From positions 1-64,000 of the forward strand of contig JBBQFL010000023.1 of assembly GCA_038321965.1 (NCBI GenBank): a stretch of 64,000 bases of DNA. The letters run 5' to 3'. Of this stretch, positions 42,049 to 51,610 are shown piece by piece. This stretch comes from UKL13-2 sp038321965. Lineage in GTDB: Bacteria > Pseudomonadota > Gammaproteobacteria > Burkholderiales > Usitatibacteraceae. The position numbers were made by a program, and so were the translations under genes. The notes beneath the pieces were generated by a model. The model searched no databases. It was not told the origin of the DNA and saw only the letters and a list, made by a program, of their open reading frames with translations. Within the stretch, counting starts at the first letter, position 1. The number at the start of each line of letters is the position of its first letter.

Positions 42049-45000
42049 CTAAGCCATCCATACTTCATCCAACACCACCTTCAGTAGCGATGATGCACTC
42101 TCTTCCCACGTTAATCGTGGCATCTGTTTTGTATCTGGCAAGTGGCCTGCTTTACATTTTTCCCACCAAGAGGCCAATTCTTGTGCGAGTAAGTTTGACT
42201 CACCTAGCTCAACATACGTGGCGAACTCGCCTGCAAGCTCCTTGAACACTGGAATGTTCGAACAAACGATTGGCACGCCGTGATGCGCCGCTTCCACCAA
42301 GGGGAGACCAAATCCCTCTCCTTTGGATAACAAAAGTAGTCCTTTGGCGTTAGCGTATAGCGTCGAAACATCACCGTCTGCCGTTTTTTCCAATAGAAAT
42401 AGCCTTTTCCCAGCAAGAGGGTGCGTTCTAAGCCTCGCCATCAGCTCCTCGACTAACCACCCCGCCTTTCCGACAATGCAAAGGTTAAGTTCGTTTCCGT
42501 CAGCCCACAAATGCTCCATGGCGTCAAGCGCGAGGCCATGAGACTTCCTCGGCTCAATCGTCCCAACGATGAGCAGGTAAGGCTTTGTCAGGATTGGTTC
42601 GAGGAGATGCCCTCCTGTTTCAACCCGCGTCGACGATGCGAAATCTGCCCCAAGATGCCAGTAACCGACTCGGGGTAAGCTTCGTGGCTCCGCGACGGTT
42701 TGACGACCCATATATTTCACAACTTCGTCGGCAGTAGCGCGAGAAATACAAACCAGGCCATCGCTATTTTGAATAGCAGCATTTAGCCATCCTTCAAACC
42801 CCTCGTTCCCGCCTGGCAAGAAATTTCCTGCCGGCAAAATGATTGGCAACAGATCGTACACCACGCTGTATACAGGAACGTGTACATCACGGGCTCGTAC
42901 AAAAATTGGATAAAACTCAGTGTAGCGCGCCCAAGAAGAGTCGAGCATTAGCAGCACGTCGCCTGGCCGGATCATCACCGGTTTTCGTTCTGCACCCATC
43001 GCCAGCGTTTCACGTCCAACCAAGAGGCCTTGCCTATGGAGCCATTCGGACGCCTCGACTATTTCCCCATCAACCAATTCCACGGCTGAAGGCTCAAATC
43101 CAGCTCGGGTCGAACAGTAAAAGGCGTGCACAATCTCCTTTACCACTCGCTGTATGCCCGTATTGTGGTCGAATTGAGCGATAAAACTCACATCGATAAT
43201 CAATTTTCTTCGCGAAAATGTAGGCGTAGCGGCCGATTCTATCCAGTCGACCGCGAGATCGGTGACGATTGAAGGATCTGGACACCGTGCTACCAAAGGT
43301 GCCAAGTCGGCAACCAAATTGTCCGGTTTCGCCAGTCTTGCGCGTTCTCCGAACTCCTCTATGGCTGCGGCATACATGGACGCACATAAACCAGGATCGT
43401 GATTAGCCTTTACATACGCGATACCCTCCCCTGCCAGCGTCCGCCGTGCCTGAGGATTCTGGATTAGACCGAGTAGTTTGTCCGCAATTTCCGAAGTAGT
43501 CGGGTCTGGACTTAGCTTGCTGACAATGTGGTCGGGGTAATCCCGGTAGCTCGCTTCATTATTTACGATGACCGGCAATCCATGCGCCAGACAATCCAAG
43601 ACCCCTTTGGGAGTTCCCCCGCGACTTTTTGTCCGCAATTGCACCGCAATATCAGCTATGCGCAGATACTTTTCATAGTCTTCATCAGACAAGAATCGAG
43701 TAATCTGGATTCGATCACCCAGATTTGCACTCACAATCGCCTGATTAAGCCTTGCGCCGAAATCGTCCTTGGCAAGTTCCCCGGCAAAAACGAGCCTCAC
43801 GCGTTCATCTGTTTTTAATGCAGACGACAGGAAAGCTTCGAGTAACCGGTCACCCCACTTAGTCCAGGCGATGTGTCCAAACGTAGCGATGACAATGTCA
43901 TTGAGACCAAAACCGAATGCCTTCCGTTCACTCAATCGTCGTTCATCGCTCCACGCTTGAGGCACAGGAATCATCTGGGGAATAATGCGATACGGTGCCT
44001 GCCAGCCTTCTGGGTAATTTGCGTTCGCGAGCTCCAGATTGTATGGCGAATGCGAAATTACGCCGGTTGCGAGGTCCATCACACGCTTTGTGCATGGCAA
44101 TTCCACCATCGTCGCGCCGTTAGGCTCGGGGTGTGCTTGAATCGGGGCAAAGTAGCGCCGCGCCCTCGGCCCGTGTGCCTCTAACATCGCCATAGGATAA
44201 CTGCCCGAGTCACCCAATTGGAAATCCATATAGCCAATCGTTCCGCTCAAGTACGCGTCGTGGAGTACTACGACGCCGGGGAACCTTTCAAGGAATTGCA
44301 GCATGTAAATATGAAACTCAGAATTGCCGAACTCATACAGGATCGCGTCATAATTGTTCGCAACCCGCGCAAATCGTTTGGCATCATGGACCGCATATGA
44401 AGATGTAAGTGCTTCATCGTTTACAGCATAGCCATCGACATAAAGGTCGATTTCGAAGTGTGTTGCGAGGTAAGGTAGAAATTTGGCATTGTAGTTCGCA
44501 ACACCTGATCTCGCCGGTGGTAATGGCGACAGCACTGCGAGCCGCTTTTTTGGGAGCCAGCCGCTTACAGCGCACTGCACTCCGGCTGCCTGCGCGCGGT
44601 CCATTGCGTCCTCAAACGCATCTGTTGCCAATTTCGCAGTACGCGCCCACGTGAAATTTTTAGCGCGCTCCAAACCTTCTTTGCGCAGGTTCTGGGAATG
44701 CTTGGGGTCGATCAAGACCTTTGAGATCGCTGCCGCGATCGAACTAGACGAACTGGCATCGAACATCGCTTCGGTACGCGCGATGATTTCACGAATACTT
44801 GAGTTATTTCCACCGATGGCAGGAGCACCGCAAGCCATTGCCTCCAAAACCGGTAATCCCAAACCTTCGTAAAGGGACGGAAAAATAAAGACATCGCAAC
44901 ATTGATAAAACGCCACAAGGTCGGCTTCTGGTACGTATCCCGTAATCAATATGTCAGATTCAGAAAGCCCTGCCTTGCGTGCCGCCTCAAGATACATCCT

Positions 45001-45828
45001 CTTACGGTGATCTTCGATTATGCAAACGATGACTAATTGACATCCTTTGCGCACATCGGCCGACACTGCCGCGTAGCCTTGAATTGCTCCATTGATATTT
45101 TTACGATGGTCATCCCCACCCGTGTACAAGACAAATTTCTCATTCAGGTGATACTTGCTCTTTAAGTCCGCATAAAGCGCGTTCCGGTCGTTGGGCGGGG
45201 TGAAGTGACCTGAAATGCCGCCGTGAATTGTTACTATTCGTCGAGGCTCTATGTCTAACAGGTTGATTGCATCCTGCCTCGATGACTCAGAAATTGCCAA
45301 AAGCAAATCCGCTTGTCGAAGCCAGGCGACACGTGACAGATACCACTTGCGAAATTCATCGTTCTGAAAATAATGCTCCGGGTAAATCATGGGAATCAGG
45401 TCGTATAGCGTGGCGGAAAGGATCTGCCCTCTCCCCTTTCTACATGGTGCCGGCAGTCCGACTCGCTCGCCGAAGCCTTCGAATACGTGCGACACATGGG
45501 TGACATCTGCCTTCAATGGGGCAAGCCGGGCCGCCATAGCGAGTCCATCGAGCTTGTCCTCTGTGCCCCCAGCGTACTGGCGTGTCGCACCCCAGGGTGG
45601 CAAGGGAGGCAAGCGTATTACTTTGTCCTGCGAGATCCCGTTGAAGGCAACCTCGAAAGGAAGTGCCCCAGAAACAGCGGCATGAATGTTAAACCCGCAA
45701 TCCGACAAAACTACAGCGTCAAACAACGCTTTAGAGTAGCGACCGACACCACGCGTTGCCGAACCTCCCGTCTGACAAGCTTGCAGATCAAATACCACTC
45801 GCGCAGTTCTATTGACATTGAAGCTCAT
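42049..45828 (-). CDS. Triple GT-B glycosyltransferase fusion
   Basis: 1,259 residues holding three successive GT4-type units. Unit 1 (about 10-420): FVLYTGGDDHRKNINGAI and FPSLYEGLGLPVLEAMACG. Unit 2 (about 435-840): SPLPPARSGVANYN, GVVVLHDAYLSG, IATFGHIAWTKW and RGGTPKGVLDCLAHGLP. Unit 3 (about 880-1255): VSFIAQFDHNTGIQRVVKEI, LLIVGTIEPRKSHGLALDAM and LSKGEGFGLPLVEAAHHGVP. Each keeps a donor-site E(G)xGLP- or equivalent motif, so three linkages could be made by one cytosolic protein. ATG at 45828 overlaps the FkbM-gene stop (ATGA) with GGAG upstream; a TTG seven codons earlier was rejected. Confidence 0.88.
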   Translation of the reverse strand: MSFNVNRTARVVFDLQACQTGGSATRGVGRYSKALFDAVVLSDCGFNIHAAVSGALPFEVAFNGISQDKVIRLPPLPPWGATRQYAGGTEDKLDGLAMAARLAPLKADVTHVSHVFEGFGERVGLPAPCRKGRGQILSATLYDLIPMIYPEHYFQNDEFRKWYLSRVAWLRQADLLLAISESSRQDAINLLDIEPRRIVTIHGGISGHFTPPNDRNALYADLKSKYHLNEKFVLYTGGDDHRKNINGAIQGYAAVSADVRKGCQLVIVCIIEDHRKRMYLEAARKAGLSESDILITGYVPEADLVAFYQCCDVFIFPSLYEGLGLPVLEAMACGAPAIGGNNSSIREIIARTEAMFDASSSSSIAAAISKVLIDPKHSQNLRKEGLERAKNFTWARTAKLATDAFEDAMDRAQAAGVQCAVSGWLPKKRLAVLSPLPPARSGVANYNAKFLPYLATHFEIDLYVDGYAVNDEALTSSYAVHDAKRFARVANNYDAILYEFGNSEFHIYMLQFLERFPGVVVLHDAYLSGTIGYMDFQLGDSGSYPMAMLEAHGPRARRYFAPIQAHPEPNGATMVELPCTKRVMDLATGVISHSPYNLELANANYPEGWQAPYRIIPQMIPVPQAWSDERRLSERKAFGFGLNDIVIATFGHIAWTKWGDRLLEAFLSSALKTDERVRLVFAGELAKDDFGARLNQAIVSANLGDRIQITRFLSDEDYEKYLRIADIAVQLRTKSRGGTPKGVLDCLAHGLPVIVNNEASYRDYPDHIVSKLSPDPTTSEIADKLLGLIQNPQARRTLAGEGIAYVKANHDPGLCASMYAAAIEEFGERARLAKPDNLVADLAPLVARCPDPSIVTDLAVDWIESAATPTFSRRKLIIDVSFIAQFDHNTGIQRVVKEIVHAFYCSTRAGFEPSAVELVDGEIVEASEWLHRQGLLVGRETLAMGAERKPVMIRPGDVLLMLDSSWARYTEFYPIFVRARDVHVPVYSVVYDLLPIILPAGNFLPGGNEGFEGWLNAAIQNSDGLVCISRATADEVVKYMGRQTVAEPRSLPRVGYWHLGADFASSTRVETGGHLLEPILTKPYLLIVGTIEPRKSHGLALDAMEHLWADGNELNLCIVGKAGWLVEELMARLRTHPLAGKRLFLLEKTADGDVSTLYANAKGLLLLSKGEGFGLPLVEAAHHGVPIVCSNIPVFKELAGEFATYVELGESNLLAQELASWWEKCKAGHLPDTKQMPRLTWEESASSLLKVVLDEVWMA

Positions 45829-48800
45829 CGTCTTGCTCCGGACTTCCAAGCAAGAGTCTGATGGACCAACTGGTCTCGCAACGAAGATTGCTTTAACGCA
45901 ACTGCTTGCTGTGGCGTTTCATTTATTGAAAGCTCAATGTTGTCGAGCATTTTGGACGTTTGGTTCGCAAGCTCGCGAAACTGCTCCTTAAGGGAATCGA
46001 TTTCTAGATCCACCTGCGCGAAACGCTGCGAAGCGGTCTCGAGTGCCAGTGCATTTTCAAATTCCAACGCATGGAATTTACGGGGTATAGCATCATGCTT
46101 TTGATTGTCACCAGAAAATATCCGCGCAACTGCGTCGAGGAAAGGGGTTCTCGCCGACTTAGGTTGGCGAATAGCGAGCTCAATTTGATTCAGGAACGAC
46201 GCTCTGTTTGCTGCTTCGGGGGACGCTTGAATTGCCGCGAGCAACTGTATTCGCGACACGCCTGCATCAAGATGACCCGCATAAGTTCCAAACGCTTTGG
46301 GGTCCGGCATTCTCCCCAGCAAAAGTGCGAAAGCACGGCACAAAAAATCCTGAACCGGACAGTCGAAAAGATCTTCCATTTCCGTGCTGGTACTCACTTG
46401 CGGCACATCGTTGTTTTTCGACAATCCTTCGATGCTTTCTGACGTGGATTCCTGAGCCACTATATGTGCATGAATCGCATCCCGAATTTTCTGGATTTTA
46501 GCGTTCAATAACTGCGCTTCTTCCGACAACCAAAGTTGCTCCAGGATTTCCGTTTTCGTAGCGCCCTTGAGTAACTGCGCGACACAGTTTTCCATGCCGC
46601 CAGCGTCCGGCTCTCTTCCCAATAAAGACAAGTAAGCGGCTCGCACAAACGTCCGTCCTTGTAGGTCGAGAAGTTCTTCGATTGTTGTCACGACCGCTTT
46701 CGCATTTGTCACCATTGCGAGTTGTGCATCGATTTGGGGAAGGTTCGCGACGCAGACTTCCCCCTCGGGCGACAATCGTAACTGCGCAAGTACATACAGT
46801 CTTGAACACCCGTCACGCAATCGTTCAAGACAATGCGCTTTGCCGCCGGGGTCGGCGCTCCGGCCAAGAACTAACTCGTACGCGCTTTGTACGAACTCTA
46901 GATCATCAATAGACTGTATGCCTCGGCCGACAGGCCGACTTGCGACGGCCCCAGGATCGCCAGTGTTTGGAGTGGGTTGCATGTTGTTTTCAATGAAAAT
47001 TGGAGGGGATGGCAATTGAGGAGACGCTGCAATCAAATCCGTGTTGTGAGGAAACTGCGAAGGGGCGGCAATCACATCAATTGATGCGACTGTATCCTCA
47101 GTCTTGGCGGAACCGAGGAGGGACGCGATCTTCCGTGCTGGTGCGGTGATGCGCCATGATAGGGACGACCGCATTGCATTCGCTTCCACTCGCAGCCGTT
47201 CGAGGCTCTGATAACACACTGCTAATTGCTGGCGATAATTATCAAGTTCAACTTGCGCCTGCGTTTGGGCGTTCAGCTCACGCATTTGCGTTTCTGAGCG
47301 CAGGAAACGCAGCTCCTCGGCATGTGCCTCTGACTGCATCGACAAACGTTGATGATGCTCCGCATTCAGCTTATTGACGGATTCGGATAACTGCTGCCTT
47401 TCGCTTTCGGCCTCTCGCTGCACAGCTTGAAGTTGCCGCGCGGATTCCTGCTGGGCTGCTGCTAAAGAATCACGGAATTCTTTTTGTTGCGCGACAAGCC
47501 TGGCACCTGCTTCGCTCTCATGCTCGGCAAGCGCCTGTGCATACTTCAGCGCTTCACGGTGCATAACTTGTAGTACGCCGGCGATTTCGTCTTTTGCGCT
47601 TACGAGCAAACTGTTCGTTCGAGTAAGTTCCGCTTGAAATGCCGAACTCTCGCTACTTCGAGTCTGCTCAAGAGCGGCTACTTGTGCGGAAAATTCCTGC
47701 TCCCTCGCAGCAAGATAGTGGGCTGACTTGAGGGCATCTTGGCGCGCAACCTGAAGCTGCCCAGCAAAATCGTCCCACGCAGTGGATAGCAGCGTGCTTG
47801 CTCGCGCGATCTCAGCCCGCAATGCCGAAATTTCGTTGCTGTGAATCTGCTCGCGCGCGGCAACGTCCACTGAAAATTCCCGTTCCCTTCCAGCCAGATA
47901 ATGTGCAGACCTGAGTGCATCCTGATGAGCGTTGTGAAGCAAGTCGGAAAACTCATCTTTTGCAGCCACTAGCGACGAAGCCCCGCGAAGCACCTCAGTT
48001 TGCAGCGATGAAATTTCCGTGCGATGCGCTTGTTCGCGTTGGTTCCATTCGGCCATTTCAGCGTCAAACCGTGCCTGGTGTGCGCGCTCGAGCTCGATAT
48101 GCGCGGCCTCGCGCGCCTTCAGTGTGTGAGTAAGATCCGCAATTTCAGTAGTGGCATGCGCCATTTGCACACCAATTGCAGCCATTTCAGCATTGTGACG
48201 ATTATTTATTTCAAGATGGAACACTGCGCTAGCCGTCCCACTTAACCAGAAACCGTCAAACACATTTGGCGGCGCGCAAAACGCGTGCTTTAGCTCGGCC
48301 TTGTCCCTCGAGACGTAATAACGGTTCAAGCCGTCAAAATATGCGTGCGTGTATCCCTTTTTCAGGAGCAAAGATTCCCACTGCTTGTGGGAGTCAATTT
48401 GCGACATTGGCAGGGTGCTCTCAACTACCACGATCCACGGGCGCACTGCTGACTTACCCCAACTGGCAAGTGCACTCAGCTCGAAACCCTCGACATCGAT
48501 TTTCAACCAGTGAATATCCCGCGCGCCACAGGACTTGAAAATGGAGGCGAGTCGGACGCAAGGCACGGTTATTTCTCGAATCTCAAAACCTTGCTCACGG
48601 TGTTGCTGGGCAATTTGTGGATCACCGGTCGAAATACCGGTCTCGGGTATCTCGAAGAATGTGATCAAGCCTGTTTCATCGGCTACAGCGGCCTCAATCA
48701 CCGTATCGCCGGGCCGCTGCGCACGCAGCATCTGCGCATAGTGCGGAGTGGGCTCAACGTGAACCCCCTTCCACCCGTGCTCATGGAACGCAAGGCTCAC

Positions 48801-48920
48801 CGAATCGATTACCGGATCCTGCGCGCCCAGATCAATATAAAAGCCGTTTTCAACGTGCTTGAGCGCACGCCACAACATGACATCTTCGAAATTCTGGGCG
48901 TACGAAATAATGGAGGACAT
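45825..48920 (-). CDS. FkbM methyltransferase - long coiled coil - three DUF4214 repeats
   Basis: 1,031 residues. FkbM methyltransferase domain (about 1-215): SYAQNFEDVMLWRAL (about 6-20), NGFYIDLGAQDP (about 25-36) and HWLKIDVEGFELSAL (about 137-151). A long helical/coiled-coil region follows (about 240-590), including three 61-residue tandem repeats (302-484), ending in a SLSWRITAPARKI motif (about 600) seen at the end of coiled coils in glycan enzymes. The rest carries three DUF4214 repeats (about 685-735, 765-815, 870-920) and a short final coiled coil. No signal peptide, so cytosolic. Likely methylates a glycan hydroxyl, perhaps at the chain end. It heads the leftward operon to rmd. Confidence 0.85.
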   Translation of the reverse strand: MSSIISYAQNFEDVMLWRALKHVENGFYIDLGAQDPVIDSVSLAFHEHGWKGVHVEPTPHYAQMLRAQRPGDTVIEAAVADETGLITFFEIPETGISTGDPQIAQQHREQGFEIREITVPCVRLASIFKSCGARDIHWLKIDVEGFELSALASWGKSAVRPWIVVVESTLPMSQIDSHKQWESLLLKKGYTHAYFDGLNRYYVSRDKAELKHAFCAPPNVFDGFWLSGTASAVFHLEINNRHNAEMAAIGVQMAHATTEIADLTHTLKAREAAHIELERAHQARFDAEMAEWNQREQAHRTEISSLQTEVLRGASSLVAAKDEFSDLLHNAHQDALRSAHYLAGREREFSVDVAAREQIHSNEISALRAEIARASTLLSTAWDDFAGQLQVARQDALKSAHYLAAREQEFSAQVAALEQTRSSESSAFQAELTRTNSLLVSAKDEIAGVLQVMHREALKYAQALAEHESEAGARLVAQQKEFRDSLAAAQQESARQLQAVQREAESERQQLSESVNKLNAEHHQRLSMQSEAHAEELRFLRSETQMRELNAQTQAQVELDNYRQQLAVCYQSLERLRVEANAMRSSLSWRITAPARKIASLLGSAKTEDTVASIDVIAAPSQFPHNTDLIAASPQLPSPPIFIENNMQPTPNTGDPGAVASRPVGRGIQSIDDLEFVQSAYELVLGRSADPGGKAHCLERLRDGCSRLYVLAQLRLSPEGEVCVANLPQIDAQLAMVTNAKAVVTTIEELLDLQGRTFVRAAYLSLLGREPDAGGMENCVAQLLKGATKTEILEQLWLSEEAQLLNAKIQKIRDAIHAHIVAQESTSESIEGLSKNNDVPQVSTSTEMEDLFDCPVQDFLCRAFALLLGRMPDPKAFGTYAGHLDAGVSRIQLLAAIQASPEAANRASFLNQIELAIRQPKSARTPFLDAVARIFSGDNQKHDAIPRKFHALEFENALALETASQRFAQVDLEIDSLKEQFRELANQTSKMLDNIELSINETPQQAVALKQSSLRDQLVHQTLAWKSGARR
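47469..48017 (-). repeat. Three tandem 183-bp (61-codon) repeats in the coiled coil
   Basis: Residues 302-362, 363-423 and 424-484 of the FkbM protein align without gaps. Each starts (E)xSxxxxE, passes through a DE/DD(F/I) and (Q/R)(D/E)ALK(S/Y)A step, and ends in an EF/ESE region. Copies 1 and 2 share QDAL(R/K)SAHYLA(G/A)RE(R/Q)EFS nearly exactly; copy 3 is more diverged. Exact periodicity in a coiled coil implies duplication of a length unit. Confidence 0.75.
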
Positions 48921-49708
48921 GAATCGAAACCTATACGCATTTCTTCATATCACAAACGCTGTTAACGACACGACTGGCACGTCCCATGGCGTTGGCTAGG
49001 TGGCGCCGCCGCCGGACCAAAGTCTGATGTTGTTTAAGTTGGACCATTAAATGAAAAACTTTCGCATCTGAAACCCGCATTCGCGCTCACGACCAAGTCT
49101 GCGAGACAGCTGAGTAGAATCCATACGCAGTGGTGACGGGTCGAAAAAGGAACTTCTAGCCCTGGCAGGTGGACGTTTTCATACACTAGTAAGCTGCCCA
49201 CCTAAATTGAGCGTGTGATTATACAGTTGCCCGTGGCGAAAATTGCGGCCCGCTCAAAAGTTTGAGTCCGGCGTTTCAGTGGTCGTTCAGGTACAACTAC
49301 CTGGCAGGCTAGAAATACACGTATTTAATAGGCGCCGTGTTGTCGCTGTCACAGAAATAACAAAATTAGACGAACTCATGGATTCCGACACTGTTGCGGA
49401 CTGTTGGATGTTGGCTCGTCACGAAGCAAATGATGAGCGTGTGATGAAGCCGGCCGGGCGGACAAATTCCGCCGCCTCAGTGGCGACGACAGTGCCCCAG
49501 CCCGCTATAATTCCCTGCTTTTCAGGGTCCAAAGAAAAATGTCGCGTTGGATCTCTTTCTTTTCCCCCGATGCACATAGATCCGCTGCCAAACGGATCGA
49601 CGGCATTGGCGTGTTGCTAGTAAATAGGATTAACGAAAAGTGGTCTCTTGTACTCGTCAAACGTTGATAAAATGACCGGCAAAAGCGTCTCTTCACTATT
49701 TCGCGATA
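48921..49708. other. 788-bp stretch without a confident gene
   Basis: This is the divergent region between the two large leftward and rightward glycan units. A TATAAT box (49505-49510) lies about 30 bases before a 42-codon open frame (from ATG 49539, starting MSRWISFFSPD) of unknown reality. A plus-strand frame at 49243-49620 has no recognisable motif and an unlikely composition. Probably promoters plus eroded coding sequence. Confidence 0.35.
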
Positions 49709-51379
49709 GTGGTGCTCGTGAACACTGAACTCCATACCGTTCGCAAAGTCTTCGATTGTTTTTTATTTGACGGCGAATACGACGTCCTTCTGATTCGCCT
49801 GCATGAACTGAACGAGGCTGTCGATCAGTTTGTCATCATTGAATCGCTCGCACGACCCGACGGTTCGCCAAACCGCATAGAGTTCAACCCACTAATGGGC
49901 GGGATCGATCAGTTCTCACGAAAGATCAGGCACGTGGTACTGGCCGATCACGCACATACTTCATCGCTTCCGATGGTCGGTGAGTGGAAGCAGCCTTTGG
50001 CTCGCCGTGCTGCCGCACTTCGGAGTACACCCGACGCGCGACCAGATGACCTCATCTTGCTTTCCGACGTTGGCGAAATACCGACTGCGGCGACAGTGCA
50101 TAGAATGGCGCGCGATCACGCCCATTCCTTATTTCACATCGAGCTTTCGGCACGTTGTTACTATGTAAATTATGAAATTATAGAATGGGCCGAGCCGTCC
50201 TGGACTGCTGCGGCAACGCGCGGGACACTTGAGGAAATGGCACCTGACGGTGTGGACGGCGCCATTCAAAGCAACAGAATTCACGCCACGACAATCAGTT
50301 CAGGCGGCTGGCATTTCCTGCACCTCTTGAATGACTCACGGTCGCGATCCTGGTCACCGCCGAGTTTGCCGAGAGGCTCGTTCAGCGACGCGCTCAGTGG
50401 CGAATCGCATATACACAATCTCATCAATAATGGTGCAGATCCGCTCAGTCGCCCGGGCTATAGTTGGGCAATTTCAGATTTGAATGGTTTGCCCGCCTGG
50501 CTGCTTGATCATCGCGATTCGCTGCGGCACCTTTTCTGGCCGGAATTTCACGACGAACCACGCAAATTGTCTGATCACGCGAAACTGAGAAAGGCCCAGA
50601 TAGAACGCCCCCCCATCATCATTTGTCCACACCTTTTCGATCACGAACCCGAAGAAATCAGGAAAAAATTCTGTCTGGATAGCGATGAATGCCAGCACAT
50701 GGAAATTTTCTTCTGGCAAGACACAAACAGGATCGGTCCAGAGCGCGCATACGAGCACTGCTGGAATGCTTTTCCGGACAGGGATGTCATCATCATCCAC
50801 TCTGATATGTCGCCTTTGGAAAGCCAGCGCCCAAGTCACTGGTATGACGAGCTCTGCCGCTTTCGAACACAGATTCCCGCGGCAGGCATGATTGCATGCA
50901 ATCTTCTTTACCCGCAGACTTCGCCGAATGAACCCATCCGTGTCCAGTGCGCAGGCGGAATTTTTGACGACGCGGCAATTTCGCACTTGCACGGCGACCT
51001 AGTCAGCAGCGCAGGCAAACCGGGAGTTGCGAAATTTCTGCTCGATCAGATAAGAGTTGTTGACTGGGTCACATTTGGCGGCGTCTTGATCAGGCGTGAA
51101 CTGATCAACGCTTGCGGGTCGTTCGATAGTCGCTACGAGTGGGCCTACATCATGGACGTAGACTACTGCTTCGAAGCGCGGCTACGCGGATTTCTTCTGG
51201 TACACGTTCCCGTTACACTTGTGCACGAAGAAAGCAGAACAACGCGCTTCGTGACACTTGAAGCCCCGGAACTCTGGAAGAACGCCGAAAAAAATTCGGA
51301 ACGATTTTATGCCAAGTGGAAACCGTTTTACAATGTGCTTCCCTCCGCGAAGGCCCGAGCGGCGCAGTTAGCTTTGTAG
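49709..51379 (+). CDS. GT17-like - GT2-like fused glycosyltransferase
   Basis: 556 residues from a GTG at 49709 (49712 and 49718 are also GTG; no ATG is available after the in-frame stop at 49673). The N-terminal part (about 10-275) resembles GT17: VRKVFDCFLFDGEYDVLLIR (about 11-30), LNEAVDQFVIIES (about 34-46), LILLSDVGEIP (about 115-125). The C-terminal part (about 305-545) is GT2-like: NRIGPERAYEHCW, DVIIIHSDMSP (about 359-369), VTFGGVLIRRELI (about 452-464) and MDVDYCFEARLRG (about 484-496). GT17 is best known for a eukaryotic N-acetylglucosaminyltransferase, but bacterial members occur in surface-glycan loci. A broken paralogue of its C-terminus follows. Confidence 0.8.
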   Translation: MVLVNTELHTVRKVFDCFLFDGEYDVLLIRLHELNEAVDQFVIIESLARPDGSPNRIEFNPLMGGIDQFSRKIRHVVLADHAHTSSLPMVGEWKQPLARRAAALRSTPDARPDDLILLSDVGEIPTAATVHRMARDHAHSLFHIELSARCYYVNYEIIEWAEPSWTAAATRGTLEEMAPDGVDGAIQSNRIHATTISSGGWHFLHLLNDSRSRSWSPPSLPRGSFSDALSGESHIHNLINNGADPLSRPGYSWAISDLNGLPAWLLDHRDSLRHLFWPEFHDEPRKLSDHAKLRKAQIERPPIIICPHLFDHEPEEIRKKFCLDSDECQHMEIFFWQDTNRIGPERAYEHCWNAFPDRDVIIIHSDMSPLESQRPSHWYDELCRFRTQIPAAGMIACNLLYPQTSPNEPIRVQCAGGIFDDAAISHLHGDLVSSAGKPGVAKFLLDQIRVVDWVTFGGVLIRRELINACGSFDSRYEWAYIMDVDYCFEARLRGFLLVHVPVTLVHEESRTTRFVTLEAPELWKNAEKNSERFYAKWKPFYNVLPSAKARAAQLAL

Positions 51380-51383
51380 CGCT

Positions 51384-51554
51384 TTAGACGAATAGTCCGA
51401 CTCCACCCGCCGCTGTGCGTACGGTCGCGAGGAAATCACCCTCGCCCAGCGCGACTGAACGACGTGCAATGAATTTTGCTTGGCCACCATCAAGCGATAA
51501 GTGGGTTAAAATCGGGGCCCGAATAAAAACGTCTTGCATGTCTCCAATCAGCAT
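51384..51554 (-). CDS. Small unidentified open frame or 3' gene fragment
   Basis: 56 codons, starting MLIGDMQDVFIRAP and ending VRTAAGGVGLFV. Composition looks protein-like (DGGQAKFIARRSVALGEGDF) rather than random, yet an in-frame stop lies just upstream and there is no clear ribosome site. It may be the tail of an eroded gene. It converges on the GT17-GT2 gene. No family recognised; a faint FIRAP likeness to glutamine-amidotransferase tails is not convincing. Confidence 0.3.
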   Translation of the reverse strand: MLIGDMQDVFIRAPILTHLSLDGGQAKFIARRSVALGEGDFLATVRTAAGGVGLFV

Positions 51555-51610
51555 TTGCCCATATCTTCATTTTCAAGACGTGAAAAAAGTACGAGCCGCG
51601 TTTGGGCTAG

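Noticed and set aside
49243..49620. 125-codon plus-strand open frame in the long intergenic region
   Set aside because: No family motif, no ribosome site, mixed composition; at best an eroded fragment.
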